Shown here: positions 6,749-14,353 of the stretch, piece by piece
How the letters are laid out: each line of letters opens with the position of its first letter
Position numbering within the stretch: the first letter of the stretch is position 1
Source: Pseudomonadota bacterium
GTDB lineage: Bacteria > Pseudomonadota > Gammaproteobacteria > Steroidobacterales > Steroidobacteraceae
Direction of reading: 5' to 3'
Assembly: GCA_023433515.1 (NCBI GenBank)
Contig: JAEZCN010000240.1
Span: forward strand, 1-22,401
DNA length: 22,401 nucleotides
Notes under the pieces: model-generated
What the model was told of the DNA's origin: nothing
Databases searched by the model: none
The model's input: the letters and a program-made list of their open reading frames with translations, nothing else
Translations under genes and position numbers: made by a program

Positions 6749-8869
6749 CTAGGCAAGTCTGTGCCGTGATAACGGCAAGGACCTCAGTCTACGCCCCGTC
6801 GCGGTGTAAATCGCATTACAGACGGCCGGGGCCACCAGTGCAGTTGCCGGTTCGCCGACACCGCCGGGCGCTTCGTTGCTGTCCACGACATAAGTGTCGA
6901 TGCGCGCAGCGTCCTGCATGCGCAGCAGCGGGTAGTCGTGGAAGTTCGTCTGCTGGACGCGGCCGTTCTGGATGTTGATCTCGCCGTGATACAGCGCGGC
7001 GAGGCCGAAGTTGACGGAGCTCTCCACCTGCGCGACGACGGTGTCGGGGTTCACCTGCTGACCGCAATCGAGCGCGCAGAAGATTCGCCGGACCTTGACC
7101 TTGCCGTCCTTCAGGAAGATCTCCGCCACCATCGCCATGTAGGTTCCGTAACCCTCCATGAGCGCGAGGCCGTGGAAACAACCCTTGGGCGGGAAGCCGA
7201 AGTGCGACTCCTTGGCGGCCAGGTTGAGCACGCGCAGGTAGCGCGGCTGGTTCTCGAGCAGCGCCTTGCGGAACTCGAGCGAATTCTTGCGCTGCGAAAC
7301 CGCGAGCTCGTCCATGAAGCTCTCGGCGACGAAGCAGTTGAGCGCATGGCTCACGCTGCGCCAGTAGCCGACGTCGATGCCGATCTCCTGCCGCTGGTGG
7401 TCGACACGCACGTTCGGCACGTCGTAGGGGTAGTTAGCCGCGGCTTCCACCGCGAACGGATCGACCGCCTTCTCCGTCGCCCCGGGAAACATGCGCTCGG
7501 TGATCGACGGGCCGGTCAGGTGCAGGTGCCAGGCGGTGAGTTTGCCTTTCGAATCGAACGCACCGGTCACCTGGTTGAATGCCGGCGGACGGTACGCGTC
7601 GTGCGTCATGTCGTCCTCGCGCGTCCAGATGAGCTTCACCGGTTTGCCGATGGCCTTGGAGGCCTCGACCGCGGGCCCGATGTAATCGACCTCGAGCCGG
7701 CGCCCGAAGCCGCCGCCCAGGAACGTCGTGTGGAGGCGCACCTTCGAGACATCGAGGCCCGCCGCCTTCGCGGCCGCGGCCTGCGCCATCTGCTGCACCT
7801 GGGTGGGCGCGTAGACGTCGAGCCCATCGGCCTTGTAGTCGGCGGTGCAGTTCTGCGGCTCGAGCGTCGCGTGCGCGAGCAGCGGCAGTTCGTAATCCGC
7901 GCGCACGACCTTGGCCGCCGAACGGATGGCGGCCGCCACGTCGCCGTCCTCGCGCGCGACGCGACCGGGCTGCTGCGCTCCGCGGCGCAGGGTCTGCATG
8001 ATCTTCGCGTTGTTGAGCGCCGCGTTCGGGCCGGCGTCCCACTGGATGCTCAGGGCATCGCGAGCCTTGCGCGCCTGCCACCACGTATCCGCGACCACCG
8101 CGACCCCGCGCGACGTGAGCACCACCGCGCGCACGCCCGGCATGGCCCGGGCCTTCGCGTCGTCGAAGGACTTCACCGACCCGCCGAGGGTGGGTGATTG
8201 CGCCAGCGCCGCGTACAACATGCCGGGCAGCTTGACGTCGATGCCGTACACCGCCGTGCCGTCCACCTTCGCCGGTGTGTCCTTGCGCCGCTGCGCCAGG
8301 CCGATGATCTTGAACTCGGACGCCGGCTTGAGCGGAACGTCCTCCGGCACGGGTAGTTTGGAGGCCGCCTCGGCCACCGAACCGAAGCTCGCGCGTTTGC
8401 CGTGCGGCGAGACGATGACGCCGTTCTCGACGCGGCAGGTGCGCGGATCGACGCCCCAGTCCGCCGCGGCCGCGCCCACCAGCAGGTGGCGTGCGGTCGC
8501 GCCGGCCTTGCGCAGCTTCTCCCACGCGTCGCGCACGCTGGTGCTGCCGCCGGTGATCTGGCCGCCGATCATGTTGTTGATGTACGCGTCGCCGGGCGGC
8601 GCGAACTCGACGTCGATGCGCTCGAGGTTCACGCCGAGTTCCTCGGCGACGAGCATGGTCAGCGAGGTGTAGACACCCTGGCCCATTTCCGAGCGGTCGC
8701 AGAGGAAGGTGATGCTGTCGTCGGTGCCGATGCGCAGCCAGGCGCCGCTCTCGATGATCTTCTTCTCGCCGTTGGACTTGGGCGCCTGTTTGCAGGCCGG
8801 AAGGGAAATGGCGATGACGAGCCCGCCGATGAAGGTGCGGCGGGATACCACTAACGGGTTCGCGGACAT
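6749..8869 (-). CDS. Molybdopterin-binding large subunit of a xanthine-oxidase-family hydroxylase (isoquinoline 1-oxidoreductase beta type), Tat-exported
   Basis: 706-aa catalytic subunit of the single-large-subunit branch of molybdenum hydroxylases (IorB and related aldehyde oxidases). Residues 9-16 SRRTFIGG form a twin-arginine signal, and LPAC ending at Cys26 resembles a lipobox, so the enzyme is probably periplasmic and perhaps lipid-anchored. Visible family motifs are WLRIGTDDSITFLCDRSEMGQG, GQITGGSTSVRDAW, VDGTAVYGIDVKLPGMLYAA, FLGGGFGRRLEVDY (cofactor loop), and near the end the GVGEP segment carrying the catalytic Glu. The partner [2Fe-2S] subunit is encoded 53 nt upstream and gabT 8 nt downstream. 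No FAD subunit and no cytochrome c subunit is in the window; this branch normally passes electrons to a cytochrome. The substrate cannot be read from sequence; an aldehyde or N-heterocycle is typical. Confidence 0.9.
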   Translation of the reverse strand: MSANPLVVSRRTFIGGLVIAISLPACKQAPKSNGEKKIIESGAWLRIGTDDSITFLCDRSEMGQGVYTSLTMLVAEELGVNLERIDVEFAPPGDAYINNMIGGQITGGSTSVRDAWEKLRKAGATARHLLVGAAAADWGVDPRTCRVENGVIVSPHGKRASFGSVAEAASKLPVPEDVPLKPASEFKIIGLAQRRKDTPAKVDGTAVYGIDVKLPGMLYAALAQSPTLGGSVKSFDDAKARAMPGVRAVVLTSRGVAVVADTWWQARKARDALSIQWDAGPNAALNNAKIMQTLRRGAQQPGRVAREDGDVAAAIRSAAKVVRADYELPLLAHATLEPQNCTADYKADGLDVYAPTQVQQMAQAAAAKAAGLDVSKVRLHTTFLGGGFGRRLEVDYIGPAVEASKAIGKPVKLIWTREDDMTHDAYRPPAFNQVTGAFDSKGKLTAWHLHLTGPSITERMFPGATEKAVDPFAVEAAANYPYDVPNVRVDHQRQEIGIDVGYWRSVSHALNCFVAESFMDELAVSQRKNSLEFRKALLENQPRYLRVLNLAAKESHFGFPPKGCFHGLALMEGYGTYMAMVAEIFLKDGKVKVRRIFCALDCGQQVNPDTVVAQVESSVNFGLAALYHGEINIQNGRVQQTNFHDYPLLRMQDAARIDTYVVDSNEAPGGVGEPATALVAPAVCNAIYTATGRRLRSLPLSRHRLA

Positions 8870-8922
8870 GGTGTTTCCTCCCCCGGAAACGTTTTGTCGT
8901 TATCTGTTCGGGATCGTGATCC

Positions 8923-9381
8923 TCAACCGGCCTTGATCTCCGCGGCGCGGCGGATCGCGGCGCGAATGCGCTGGTAGGTGCCGCAGCGGCAGATGTTGCC
9001 GGACATCGCGGCGTCGATGGCCGCATCGTTGGGGCGCGGATTGCTCGCGAGCAACGCCGCGGCCGACATGATCTGCCCGGACTGGCAGTAACCACATTGC
9101 GGGACGTCGTGTTCGATCCAGGCCTGCTGGACCGGATGGCTGCGATCCGGGGAGAGCCCCTCGATCGTGGTCACGGGCTGGTCGCCGACCGCGGAAATCG
9201 GCACCTGGCAGGAGCGGACGGGGTTGCCGTCGAGGTGGACCGTGCAGGCGCCGCACAGCGCCATGCCGCATCCGAACTTGGTGCCGGTGAGGCCGAGCGT
9301 GTCGCGCAGTACCCAGAGCAGGGGTGTTTCGGGATCGACGTCGACTTCGATCGCTTTGCCATTGACGTTCAGCTTGGTCAC
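8923..9381 (-). CDS. [2Fe-2S] small subunit of the molybdenum hydroxylase (isoquinoline 1-oxidoreductase alpha type)
   Basis: 152-aa two-cluster ferredoxin subunit that passes electrons from the molybdenum centre. The plant-type cluster ligands are Cys38, Cys43, Cys46 and Cys58 (GCGMALCGACTVHLDG). The second, four-helix cluster uses Cys96, Cys99, Cys131 and Cys133 (CGYCQSGQIM and GNICRCGTY). It has no signal peptide of its own and probably leaves the cell folded with the Tat-bearing large subunit. The start is GTG at 9381 with a strong purine-rich GAGGGGGAG upstream. It is the first gene of the small subunit-large subunit-gabT operon and is divergent from the aldehyde dehydrogenase gene (156 bp between starts). 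Confidence 0.94.
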   Translation of the reverse strand: MTKLNVNGKAIEVDVDPETPLLWVLRDTLGLTGTKFGCGMALCGACTVHLDGNPVRSCQVPISAVGDQPVTTIEGLSPDRSHPVQQAWIEHDVPQCGYCQSGQIMSAAALLASNPRPNDAAIDAAMSGNICRCGTYQRIRAAIRRAAEIKAG

Positions 9382-9472
9382 GAGCGCTCCCCCTCTTATG
9401 CCTGGCTGGCGTCAACTATAAGCCTGCCCGCGACGTAGGGTAATAGCCCCACCTCGCACAGGTGTTCCCTGA

Positions 9473-9488
9473 GGGTCGGGTACGACCC
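9473..9488. promoter_or_regulatory. Inverted repeat in the hydroxylase/aldehyde dehydrogenase intergenic region
   Basis: GGGTCG-GGTA-CGACCC has 6-bp perfect arms and a 4-bp spacer. It lies between the divergent small-subunit gene and the aldehyde dehydrogenase gene, about 50 bp before the latter. It could be an operator controlling one or both. Arms this short occur by chance in GC-rich DNA. Confidence 0.25.
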
Positions 9489-9537
9489 GGCCTCGATGTC
9501 TTAGTGTTCCGCGAGCGTCGCAGAACCGGAGGTCGCC

Positions 9538-10896
9538 ATGTCCACTCCCGCCAAACAAGTGTCCCAGGGCGTTTTCGCGGAGATCGCGCGCGTCTTCGCG
9601 CTCCAGCGGGCTCACCAGTGGGAAGTGAAGGCCAGCGGCGCCGAGCAGCGCCGGGAAAAACTGCGCAGGCTCAAGGCGGCCGTGGAAGCGCACGCGGACG
9701 AGATCGTGGCGGCGGTGAAGCAGGATACCCGCAAGCCCGAAGCCGAGATCCGCGTGACCGAGGTTCTCGGCGTCATGGGCAACATCCAGACCAACATCGA
9801 CTCCCTCGACGAATGGATGAAGCCCATCGAGGTGGTGCCCTCCCAGAACAAGAACGACAAGGCGAAAATCGTCTACGAGGCGCGCGGTGTGTGCCTGATC
9901 CTGGGGCCCTGGAATTTCCCGCTCGGGCTCACGATGGGACCGCTGGCCGCGGCGATTGCGGCCGGCAACTGCTGCCTCGTGAAGCTGACGGACCTGTGCT
10001 CGGCGACCGCGCGCGTCGCCGCGAAGATCGTCAAACAGGCCTTCGATGAAAAGGAAGTCGCGCTGTTCGAAGGCGGCGTCGACGTCGCGACCGCGCTGCT
10101 CGAGCAGCCGTTCGACCACATCTTCTTCACCGGCAGCACGCGCGTCGGCAAGCTCGTCATGGCGGCGGCGGCGAAACATCTCGCGACCGTCACGCTCGAG
10201 CTCGGCGGCAAATCCCCGGTCATCGTCGACGAAGGCGCGGACGTGAAGAAGGTGGCCGGGGATCTGGCCGCCGCAAAGCAGTTCAACGGCGGCCAGGCCT
10301 GCATCAGTCCCGACTACGTGTTCGTGAAAGAGTCGCAGAAGGGCGCGTTGATCGAGGAGTTCCGAGCGCGCGTCAAACAGAACCTCTACCGCGACGATGG
10401 CGGAATCAAGAAGGAAGCCATCGCGCAGATCGTCAACGACCAGAATTTCACGCGCATCAGGAAGCTGTTCGACGACGCGATCGCCAAGGGCGCGAAAGTC
10501 GCGGTGGGTGGCACGCTCGAGCCGGGCGATCGCACCATCCATCCGACGCTGCTCACCAACGTCACGCCCGACATGCAGATCCTGCAGGAGGAAATCTTCG
10601 CGCCGATCGTGCCGGTGGTGACGTACCAGGACCTCGACGAGGTCATCAGTCACATCAGGCGCGGCGGCAAGCCGCTCGCGCTCTACGTCTACAGCAACGA
10701 TCAGAAAACCATCGACACGGTGCTGAGTCGGACCTCATCGGGCGGCGTGACGATCAACGGCTTTTTCTCTCACTACCTCGAGAAGCAATTGCCGTTCGGG
10801 GGCGTGAACCAGAGCGGCATGGGCAGCTACCACGGCGTCCACGGGTTCAAGGCGTTCTCCCACGAGCGCGCGGTCTACCAGCAGATGCCTCAGTAG
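9538..10896 (+). CDS. NAD(P)-dependent aldehyde dehydrogenase, class-3 (ALDH3) type
   Basis: 452-aa enzyme oxidising aldehydes to acids. Visible are ILGPWNFPL with Asn126, FTGSTRVGK (198-205) for the dinucleotide, LELGGKSP with general base Glu221, NGGQACISPDY with nucleophile Cys255, EEIFAPIVPV, and LPFGGVNQSGMGSYHG. Length and the short N-terminus fit ALDH3/fatty- and aryl-aldehyde dehydrogenases rather than the ~490-residue classes. The usual KPSE segment is KLTD here, with the Lys kept. GGAGG lies 5 nt before the ATG, so this gene is canonically led. It faces the molybdenum hydroxylase operon, and both could act on aldehydes, but a shared pathway with GabT (succinate semialdehyde) is only inference; it is not a GabD-type protein. 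Confidence 0.9.
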   Translation: MSTPAKQVSQGVFAEIARVFALQRAHQWEVKASGAEQRREKLRRLKAAVEAHADEIVAAVKQDTRKPEAEIRVTEVLGVMGNIQTNIDSLDEWMKPIEVVPSQNKNDKAKIVYEARGVCLILGPWNFPLGLTMGPLAAAIAAGNCCLVKLTDLCSATARVAAKIVKQAFDEKEVALFEGGVDVATALLEQPFDHIFFTGSTRVGKLVMAAAAKHLATVTLELGGKSPVIVDEGADVKKVAGDLAAAKQFNGGQACISPDYVFVKESQKGALIEEFRARVKQNLYRDDGGIKKEAIAQIVNDQNFTRIRKLFDDAIAKGAKVAVGGTLEPGDRTIHPTLLTNVTPDMQILQEEIFAPIVPVVTYQDLDEVISHIRRGGKPLALYVYSNDQKTIDTVLSRTSSGGVTINGFFSHYLEKQLPFGGVNQSGMGSYHGVHGFKAFSHERAVYQQMPQ

Positions 10897-10956
10897 CCGC
10901 GCAAGTACGCGTAACTACCTGACTCGAGGGGGTGGGGGAGGCCGTTCAGGCTGGGT

Positions 10957-10962
10957 TACAAT
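10957..10962 (+). promoter_or_regulatory. Putative -10 box of the FNR-azurin-tesB unit
   Basis: TACAAT about 42 nt before the TTG start at 11005, leaving a leader of about 35 nt that ends in the purine-rich AAGGATCAAGG ribosome-binding region. No clear -35 hexamer is visible, so this is tentative. Confidence 0.35.
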
Positions 10963-11004
10963 TCGGCCCCCCAAAATCGCCCTAACCCCCTCAAGGATCA
11001 AGGT

Positions 11005-12054
11005 TTGTCCGATATTGCCCCGAAGCCGCCGATCGTCACCGAAGTCTTGATCATTGGCGCCGGTCCCTGTGGACTGTTCCAGGTGTTCGAACTGGGCCTG
11101 CTCGGGATCGGCTGCCACCTGGTCGATTCGCTGGGGGCTCCGGGCGGCCAATGCACCGAGCTTTATCCCGACAAGCCCATCTACGACATCCCGGCGCTGC
11201 CGACCTGCGGCGCGCAGGAATTGATCGATCGGCTCATGCAGCAGATCGCGCCGTTCAACGCGCCCCTGCACCTCGGGCAGGAAGTCACGGCGCTGCGCAA
11301 GCGTGAGGACGGGCGGTTCGACATCGAGACCGCGCTCGGCACGCGCTTCGACGCGGGCGCGGTGGTCATCGCCGGCGGCGTGGGCTCGTTCCAGCCGCGG
11401 CGCATCGGCGTGCCGGGCGCGGAAGTATTCGAGGGCAAGCAGATCCACTACCGCGTGCGCGAGGCGGCCCAGTACCACGGCAAGAAACTCGCGATCTTCG
11501 GCGGCGGCGATTCGGCGCTCGACTGGGTCATCGACTTCGCCGGCAAGGCCGCCGCGATCACGCACGTGCACCGGAGGCCGGAATTCAAGGCGGCGCCCGC
11601 GTCCGTCGCGAAGATGCGCGCGCTGGCTGACGCAGGTCAGGTCCGTTACATCGAAGGTCTGGCAGAGTCCCTCGTCGTGAACGAAGCGAACGTATTGACC
11701 GGCATCAACGTGAAGGGCAGCGACGGTGCGATGCAAGCTGTCGAGGCCGATCACGTGTTCGCGTTCTTCGGGTTGCATCCGAAGCTCGGGCCCATCGCCG
11801 AGTGGGGCATGGAGCTCGAGAAGAAGACGCTCAAGGTCGATACCGAAAAATTCCAGACCAGCATTCCCGGGATCTTCGCGGTGGGAGACATCAACACCTA
11901 TCCCGGCAAGAAAAAGCTGATTCTGTCCGGCTTCCACGAGGCGGCCCTTGCCGCGTTCGCGATCCAGCATCACCTGTATCCCGCCAAGAAGCAGTTCCTG
12001 CAATACACCACCACCAGCCCGGTCATGCAGAAGCGGCTCGGCGTCCCGCACTAA
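11005..12054 (+). CDS. Ferredoxin--NADP+ reductase, thioredoxin-reductase-like type
   Basis: 349-aa FAD/NADPH flavoprotein. GAGPCG at residues 18-23 binds FAD, GGGDSALDW at 166-174 binds NADPH, and FAVGDINTYPGKKKLILSGFHEAALAA near the C-terminus is the second FAD motif. The CxxC redox pair of true thioredoxin reductases is absent, and GGQCTELYPDKPIYDIPA matches the ferredoxin/flavodoxin reductases of the YumC/FNR2 type. It would transfer electrons between NADPH and a ferredoxin or flavodoxin in the cytoplasm. The start is TTG with AAGG just upstream, chosen because no ATG fits the family N-terminus. Azurin follows after 19 nt, so they are probably co-transcribed, although azurin is periplasmic and cannot be a direct partner. 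Confidence 0.88.
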   Translation: MSDIAPKPPIVTEVLIIGAGPCGLFQVFELGLLGIGCHLVDSLGAPGGQCTELYPDKPIYDIPALPTCGAQELIDRLMQQIAPFNAPLHLGQEVTALRKREDGRFDIETALGTRFDAGAVVIAGGVGSFQPRRIGVPGAEVFEGKQIHYRVREAAQYHGKKLAIFGGGDSALDWVIDFAGKAAAITHVHRRPEFKAAPASVAKMRALADAGQVRYIEGLAESLVVNEANVLTGINVKGSDGAMQAVEADHVFAFFGLHPKLGPIAEWGMELEKKTLKVDTEKFQTSIPGIFAVGDINTYPGKKKLILSGFHEAALAAFAIQHHLYPAKKQFLQYTTTSPVMQKRLGVPH

Positions 12055-12073
12055 CTACCTCACGGAGACTCTC

Positions 12074-12529
12074 ATGAAATCTATCCGTACTCTGGCCCTC
12101 GTTTCCCTGTTCGCGGTGTCCGCGAGCGCGTTCGGCGCCGACAAGGTCTGCAAGGTCGACATCGCCGGCAACGACCAGATGCAGTTCGACAAGAAGGAAA
12201 TCACGGTGGCCGCGGACTGCACCGAGGTGGAAGTCACCCTCAAGCACACGGGCAAGCTGCCGGCGGCGGCCATGGGTCACAACTGGGTGCTCTTGAAGTC
12301 CGCCGACCTTGCGGGCGTCGCGAGCGATGGCATCGGCGCGGGCCTTGCGAACGACTACATCAAGAAAGGAGACGCACGAGTCATCGCGCACACGAAGATC
12401 ATCGGCGGTGGTCAGACCACGTCGGTGAAATTCCCGATGTCGGCGCTCAAGAAGGGCGAGAATTACTCGTTCGTCTGCACCTTCCCTGGCCACTCGGCGC
12501 TGATGAAGGGCGCCTTCAAGATTGGCTGA
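12074..12529 (+). CDS. azu: Azurin (periplasmic type-1 blue copper protein)
   Basis: Small electron carrier of the periplasm, made as a 151-aa precursor. Residues 1-21 are a signal peptide (MKSIRTLALVSLFAVSASAF, then an Ala near the cleavage site). Mature sequence starts near DKVCKVDIAGNDQMQF. Copper ligands His69, Cys135, His140 and Met144 are all present (MGHNW, CTFPGHSALMKG), with Gly68 as the axial carbonyl. Their spacing is identical to Pseudomonas azurin. Cys26 and Cys49 would form the conserved disulfide. GGAG lies 6 nt before the ATG. It sits between the flavoprotein reductase and tesB. Typical partners are c-type cytochromes, nitrite reductase or dehydrogenases, none of which is encoded here except the molybdenum hydroxylase, which would need such an acceptor. 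Confidence 0.97.
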   Translation: MKSIRTLALVSLFAVSASAFGADKVCKVDIAGNDQMQFDKKEITVAADCTEVEVTLKHTGKLPAAAMGHNWVLLKSADLAGVASDGIGAGLANDYIKKGDARVIAHTKIIGGGQTTSVKFPMSALKKGENYSFVCTFPGHSALMKGAFKIG

Positions 12530-12545
12530 CGGACTGCGTCCCCAC

Positions 12546-13418
12546 GTGGATCGTCGCCTCGCGGACCTGCAGCACCAGTTCGACCTGGAGCGTCTCGAGG
12601 TGAACCTGTTTCGCGGCCAGAGCCGCGACACGGGCAGCTCGCAGGTGTTCGGCGGGCAAGTGCTCGGGCAGGCGCTCAAGGCCGCGTACGCGACGATCGA
12701 GGACGGCCGCAAGGTGCATTCGCTGCACGCGTATTTCCTGCGGCGCGGCGACTTCACGAAGCCCATCGTCTACAGCGTGGATCGCAGCCGCGATGGCGGC
12801 AGCTTCTCCGCGCGGCGCGTGGTGGCCGTGCAGGACGGCGAGCAGATCTTCATCTGCTCGGCCTCCTTCCAGGAGGAGGAGCAGGGCCTCGAATACCAGG
12901 CGGAGGGGCCGCAGGTTCCTCCGCCCGAGGATCTGAAGCCCCTGCACAAACCTTCGACGGAAGAGCTCGCGAAGCTGCCGGAAAAGCTGCGGCGCTGGCT
13001 CGAGATCGAGCGGCCGTTCGAGTTCCGCCCGGTGCAGACGTACAACCCGCTCGCGCCGGTCGCGACCGTGCCGCCCGTGCGGCAGATCTGGATGCGCGCG
13101 GTCGACAAACTACCCGACGACGAGGCGCTGCATCGCTGCCTGCTCGCCTACGTGTCCGACTACTGGCTGCTCGACACCTCGACGATGCCCCATGGAGCCT
13201 CGTTCCTGCGCGGCAACCTCGTGATGGCGAGCATCGACCACGCCATCTGGTTTCACCGGCCGGCGCGCGTGGACGACTGGCTGCTGTACAGCCTCGATAG
13301 TCCCTCGAGCTCCGGCGCGCGTGGCTTTTCGCGCGGGTCCTTCTACACGCGCACGGGCGTGCTCGTCGCGAGCACGGCCCAGGAGGGTTTGATACGGCTC
13401 GTGCGCTCGCAGTCCTGA
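12546..13418 (+). CDS. tesB: Acyl-CoA thioesterase II
   Basis: Double hot-dog thioesterase that hydrolyses medium- and long-chain acyl-CoAs. LFRGQS, QVFGGQVLGQAL and HSLHAYFLRRGD form the first hot-dog. RDGGSFSARRVVAVQDG, ASIDHAIWFHRP (with the catalytic Asp) and GVLVASTAQEG (with the catalytic Gln) match E. coli TesB. With GTG at 12546 the distance to LFRGQ is identical to E. coli TesB and the product is 290 aa. A TTG at 12522, overlapping the azurin stop, would add eight residues and cannot be excluded. The gene follows azurin directly, so translational coupling is likely. Its last bases overlap the region that would encode the signal peptide of the next gene. Confidence 0.93.
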   Translation: MDRRLADLQHQFDLERLEVNLFRGQSRDTGSSQVFGGQVLGQALKAAYATIEDGRKVHSLHAYFLRRGDFTKPIVYSVDRSRDGGSFSARRVVAVQDGEQIFICSASFQEEEQGLEYQAEGPQVPPPEDLKPLHKPSTEELAKLPEKLRRWLEIERPFEFRPVQTYNPLAPVATVPPVRQIWMRAVDKLPDDEALHRCLLAYVSDYWLLDTSTMPHGASFLRGNLVMASIDHAIWFHRPARVDDWLLYSLDSPSSSGARGFSRGSFYTRTGVLVASTAQEGLIRLVRSQS

Positions 13419-13489
13419 CGGGTCTCGCGGCGCTCGCAACGGGCGCCGCACCGGCTTCCGACGCGCTTTCCGGCGAACGCGATGAGCTG

Positions 13490-14353
13490 ATGAGGCTCTG
13501 GTCCGGCCTGCACGACGTGTCGGAGGAGCTGATCGTGCGCCGCGCGGACGCCGCGCCGCTGGTGCCGCTGATCGAGCAGCAGCGCGTGCAGATCGACGTG
13601 CGGCCCGTCCATCTTCCCTGGATCGGCTCGCACTTGTTGTACGTCGAGGAGAATCCGTACGACGAGCCGTTCGAGCCACGCCGCCGGGTGCTGTTGTCGA
13701 TCGAAGAGCCGTATGAAGGCACGCTGCGCGTGCGGCAGTTCACGCGCAAGCCTGGCGCGGGCAATCCGGCGAAGCTCTTGCCCGAAGACCTGGAGTCGAT
13801 GCCCGGATGCGACCTTTACCTGCGTCGCGACGGGCTGCAGTTTCGCGGCGGCACGAGCGGCCGGGGCTGCCTCGAAGGCGGTACGCACGAGCCGCGGTGG
13901 ATCGAATATGACGTGGTCATCGGCGAAGGATTGTTCTGGTACCGCACGCGGCGTCTGACGGTCGAAGACAACGAACTCGTCGAGGAGATCGCCGGATTTC
14001 CGCACGTCGATCTCGACGAGGCGCGGCTGTTCTCCTGCGGAATCTCGTGGAAGGCGCCCGATTCGACGGGCTCGCGCAAACCCCTCACGAACCTGGACCT
14101 GCACGATCGCGGCGGGCGCGCCCGTTTTCGTACGCCGGACGGGCGAGCGCTGCACCTCGAATTGCACGGTCGCGCCTGGCCACTTTCGGAGGGCCGCGAG
14201 TCGCTGGTCCTGATCCTCAAGGATCCCACCGCGGAAGAACCCCTCGCCTCGAGCTGGACCTCACTCGGCGCGGCGCGCGTCGGCATCGACATCGGATGGC
14301 TCGCCGTCGACTGCGCGCCGGTAGTCCCGGAGACCGGCGAACAGCGCTCTTGA
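13490..14353 (+). CDS. CpcT/CpeT-like protein (start uncertain; signal peptide without start codon upstream)
   Basis: The frame matches the CpcT/CpeT superfamily, named for phycobilin lyases but common as secreted proteins of unknown role in non-photosynthetic bacteria. Visible are LWSGLHDVSEEL, VRPVHLPWIGSHLLYVEEN, the arginine-rich RVRQFTRKPG, and the signature PGCDLYLRRDGLQFRGGTSG followed by RGCLEGG, then FSCGISWKA. About 100 further residues after that exceed the usual ~200-aa length. From the first ATG (13490) it is 287 aa, but in-frame codons upstream read ALAVLTGLAALATGAAPASD, a good signal peptide. No ATG, GTG or TTG opens that stretch back to a stop at 13298; CTG at 13415, overlapping the tesB stop, is the only near-cognate start. 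The TGA stop shares its last base with the REPIN that follows. Confidence 0.75.
   Translation: MRLWSGLHDVSEELIVRRADAAPLVPLIEQQRVQIDVRPVHLPWIGSHLLYVEENPYDEPFEPRRRVLLSIEEPYEGTLRVRQFTRKPGAGNPAKLLPEDLESMPGCDLYLRRDGLQFRGGTSGRGCLEGGTHEPRWIEYDVVIGEGLFWYRTRRLTVEDNELVEEIAGFPHVDLDEARLFSCGISWKAPDSTGSRKPLTNLDLHDRGGRARFRTPDGRALHLELHGRAWPLSEGRESLVLILKDPTAEEPLASSWTSLGAARVGIDIGWLAVDCAPVVPETGEQRS

Noticed and set aside
6938..8197. A 419-codon plus-strand open frame antisense to the large subunit
   Set aside because: Mirror translation of a conserved gene; no recognisable domain.
7434..9095. A 553-codon open frame on minus overlapping both molybdenum hydroxylase genes in another frame
   Set aside because: Composition is Arg/Ala/His-rich with no domain, and it overlaps two strongly supported genes; it is a GC-skew shadow.
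9412..10653. A 413-codon minus-strand open frame antisense to aldehyde dehydrogenase
   Set aside because: The plus strand carries all ALDH motifs and a good ribosome-binding site. The antisense product has only Asp/Arg/His-rich repeats typical of GC-rich shadows.
9538..10896. Succinate-semialdehyde dehydrogenase (GabD) partner for gabT
   Set aside because: The protein is the short ALDH3 type, on the other strand and away from gabT; GabD-type sequence features are not seen.
11005..12054. Thioredoxin reductase
   Set aside because: The fold fits but the redox CxxC is missing; the GGQCTELYPDKPIYDIPA region fits ferredoxin-NADP reductase.
13490..14353. Phycobilin lyase function for the CpcT-like gene
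   Set aside because: No phycobiliprotein or bilin genes are present; only the superfamily can be supported.
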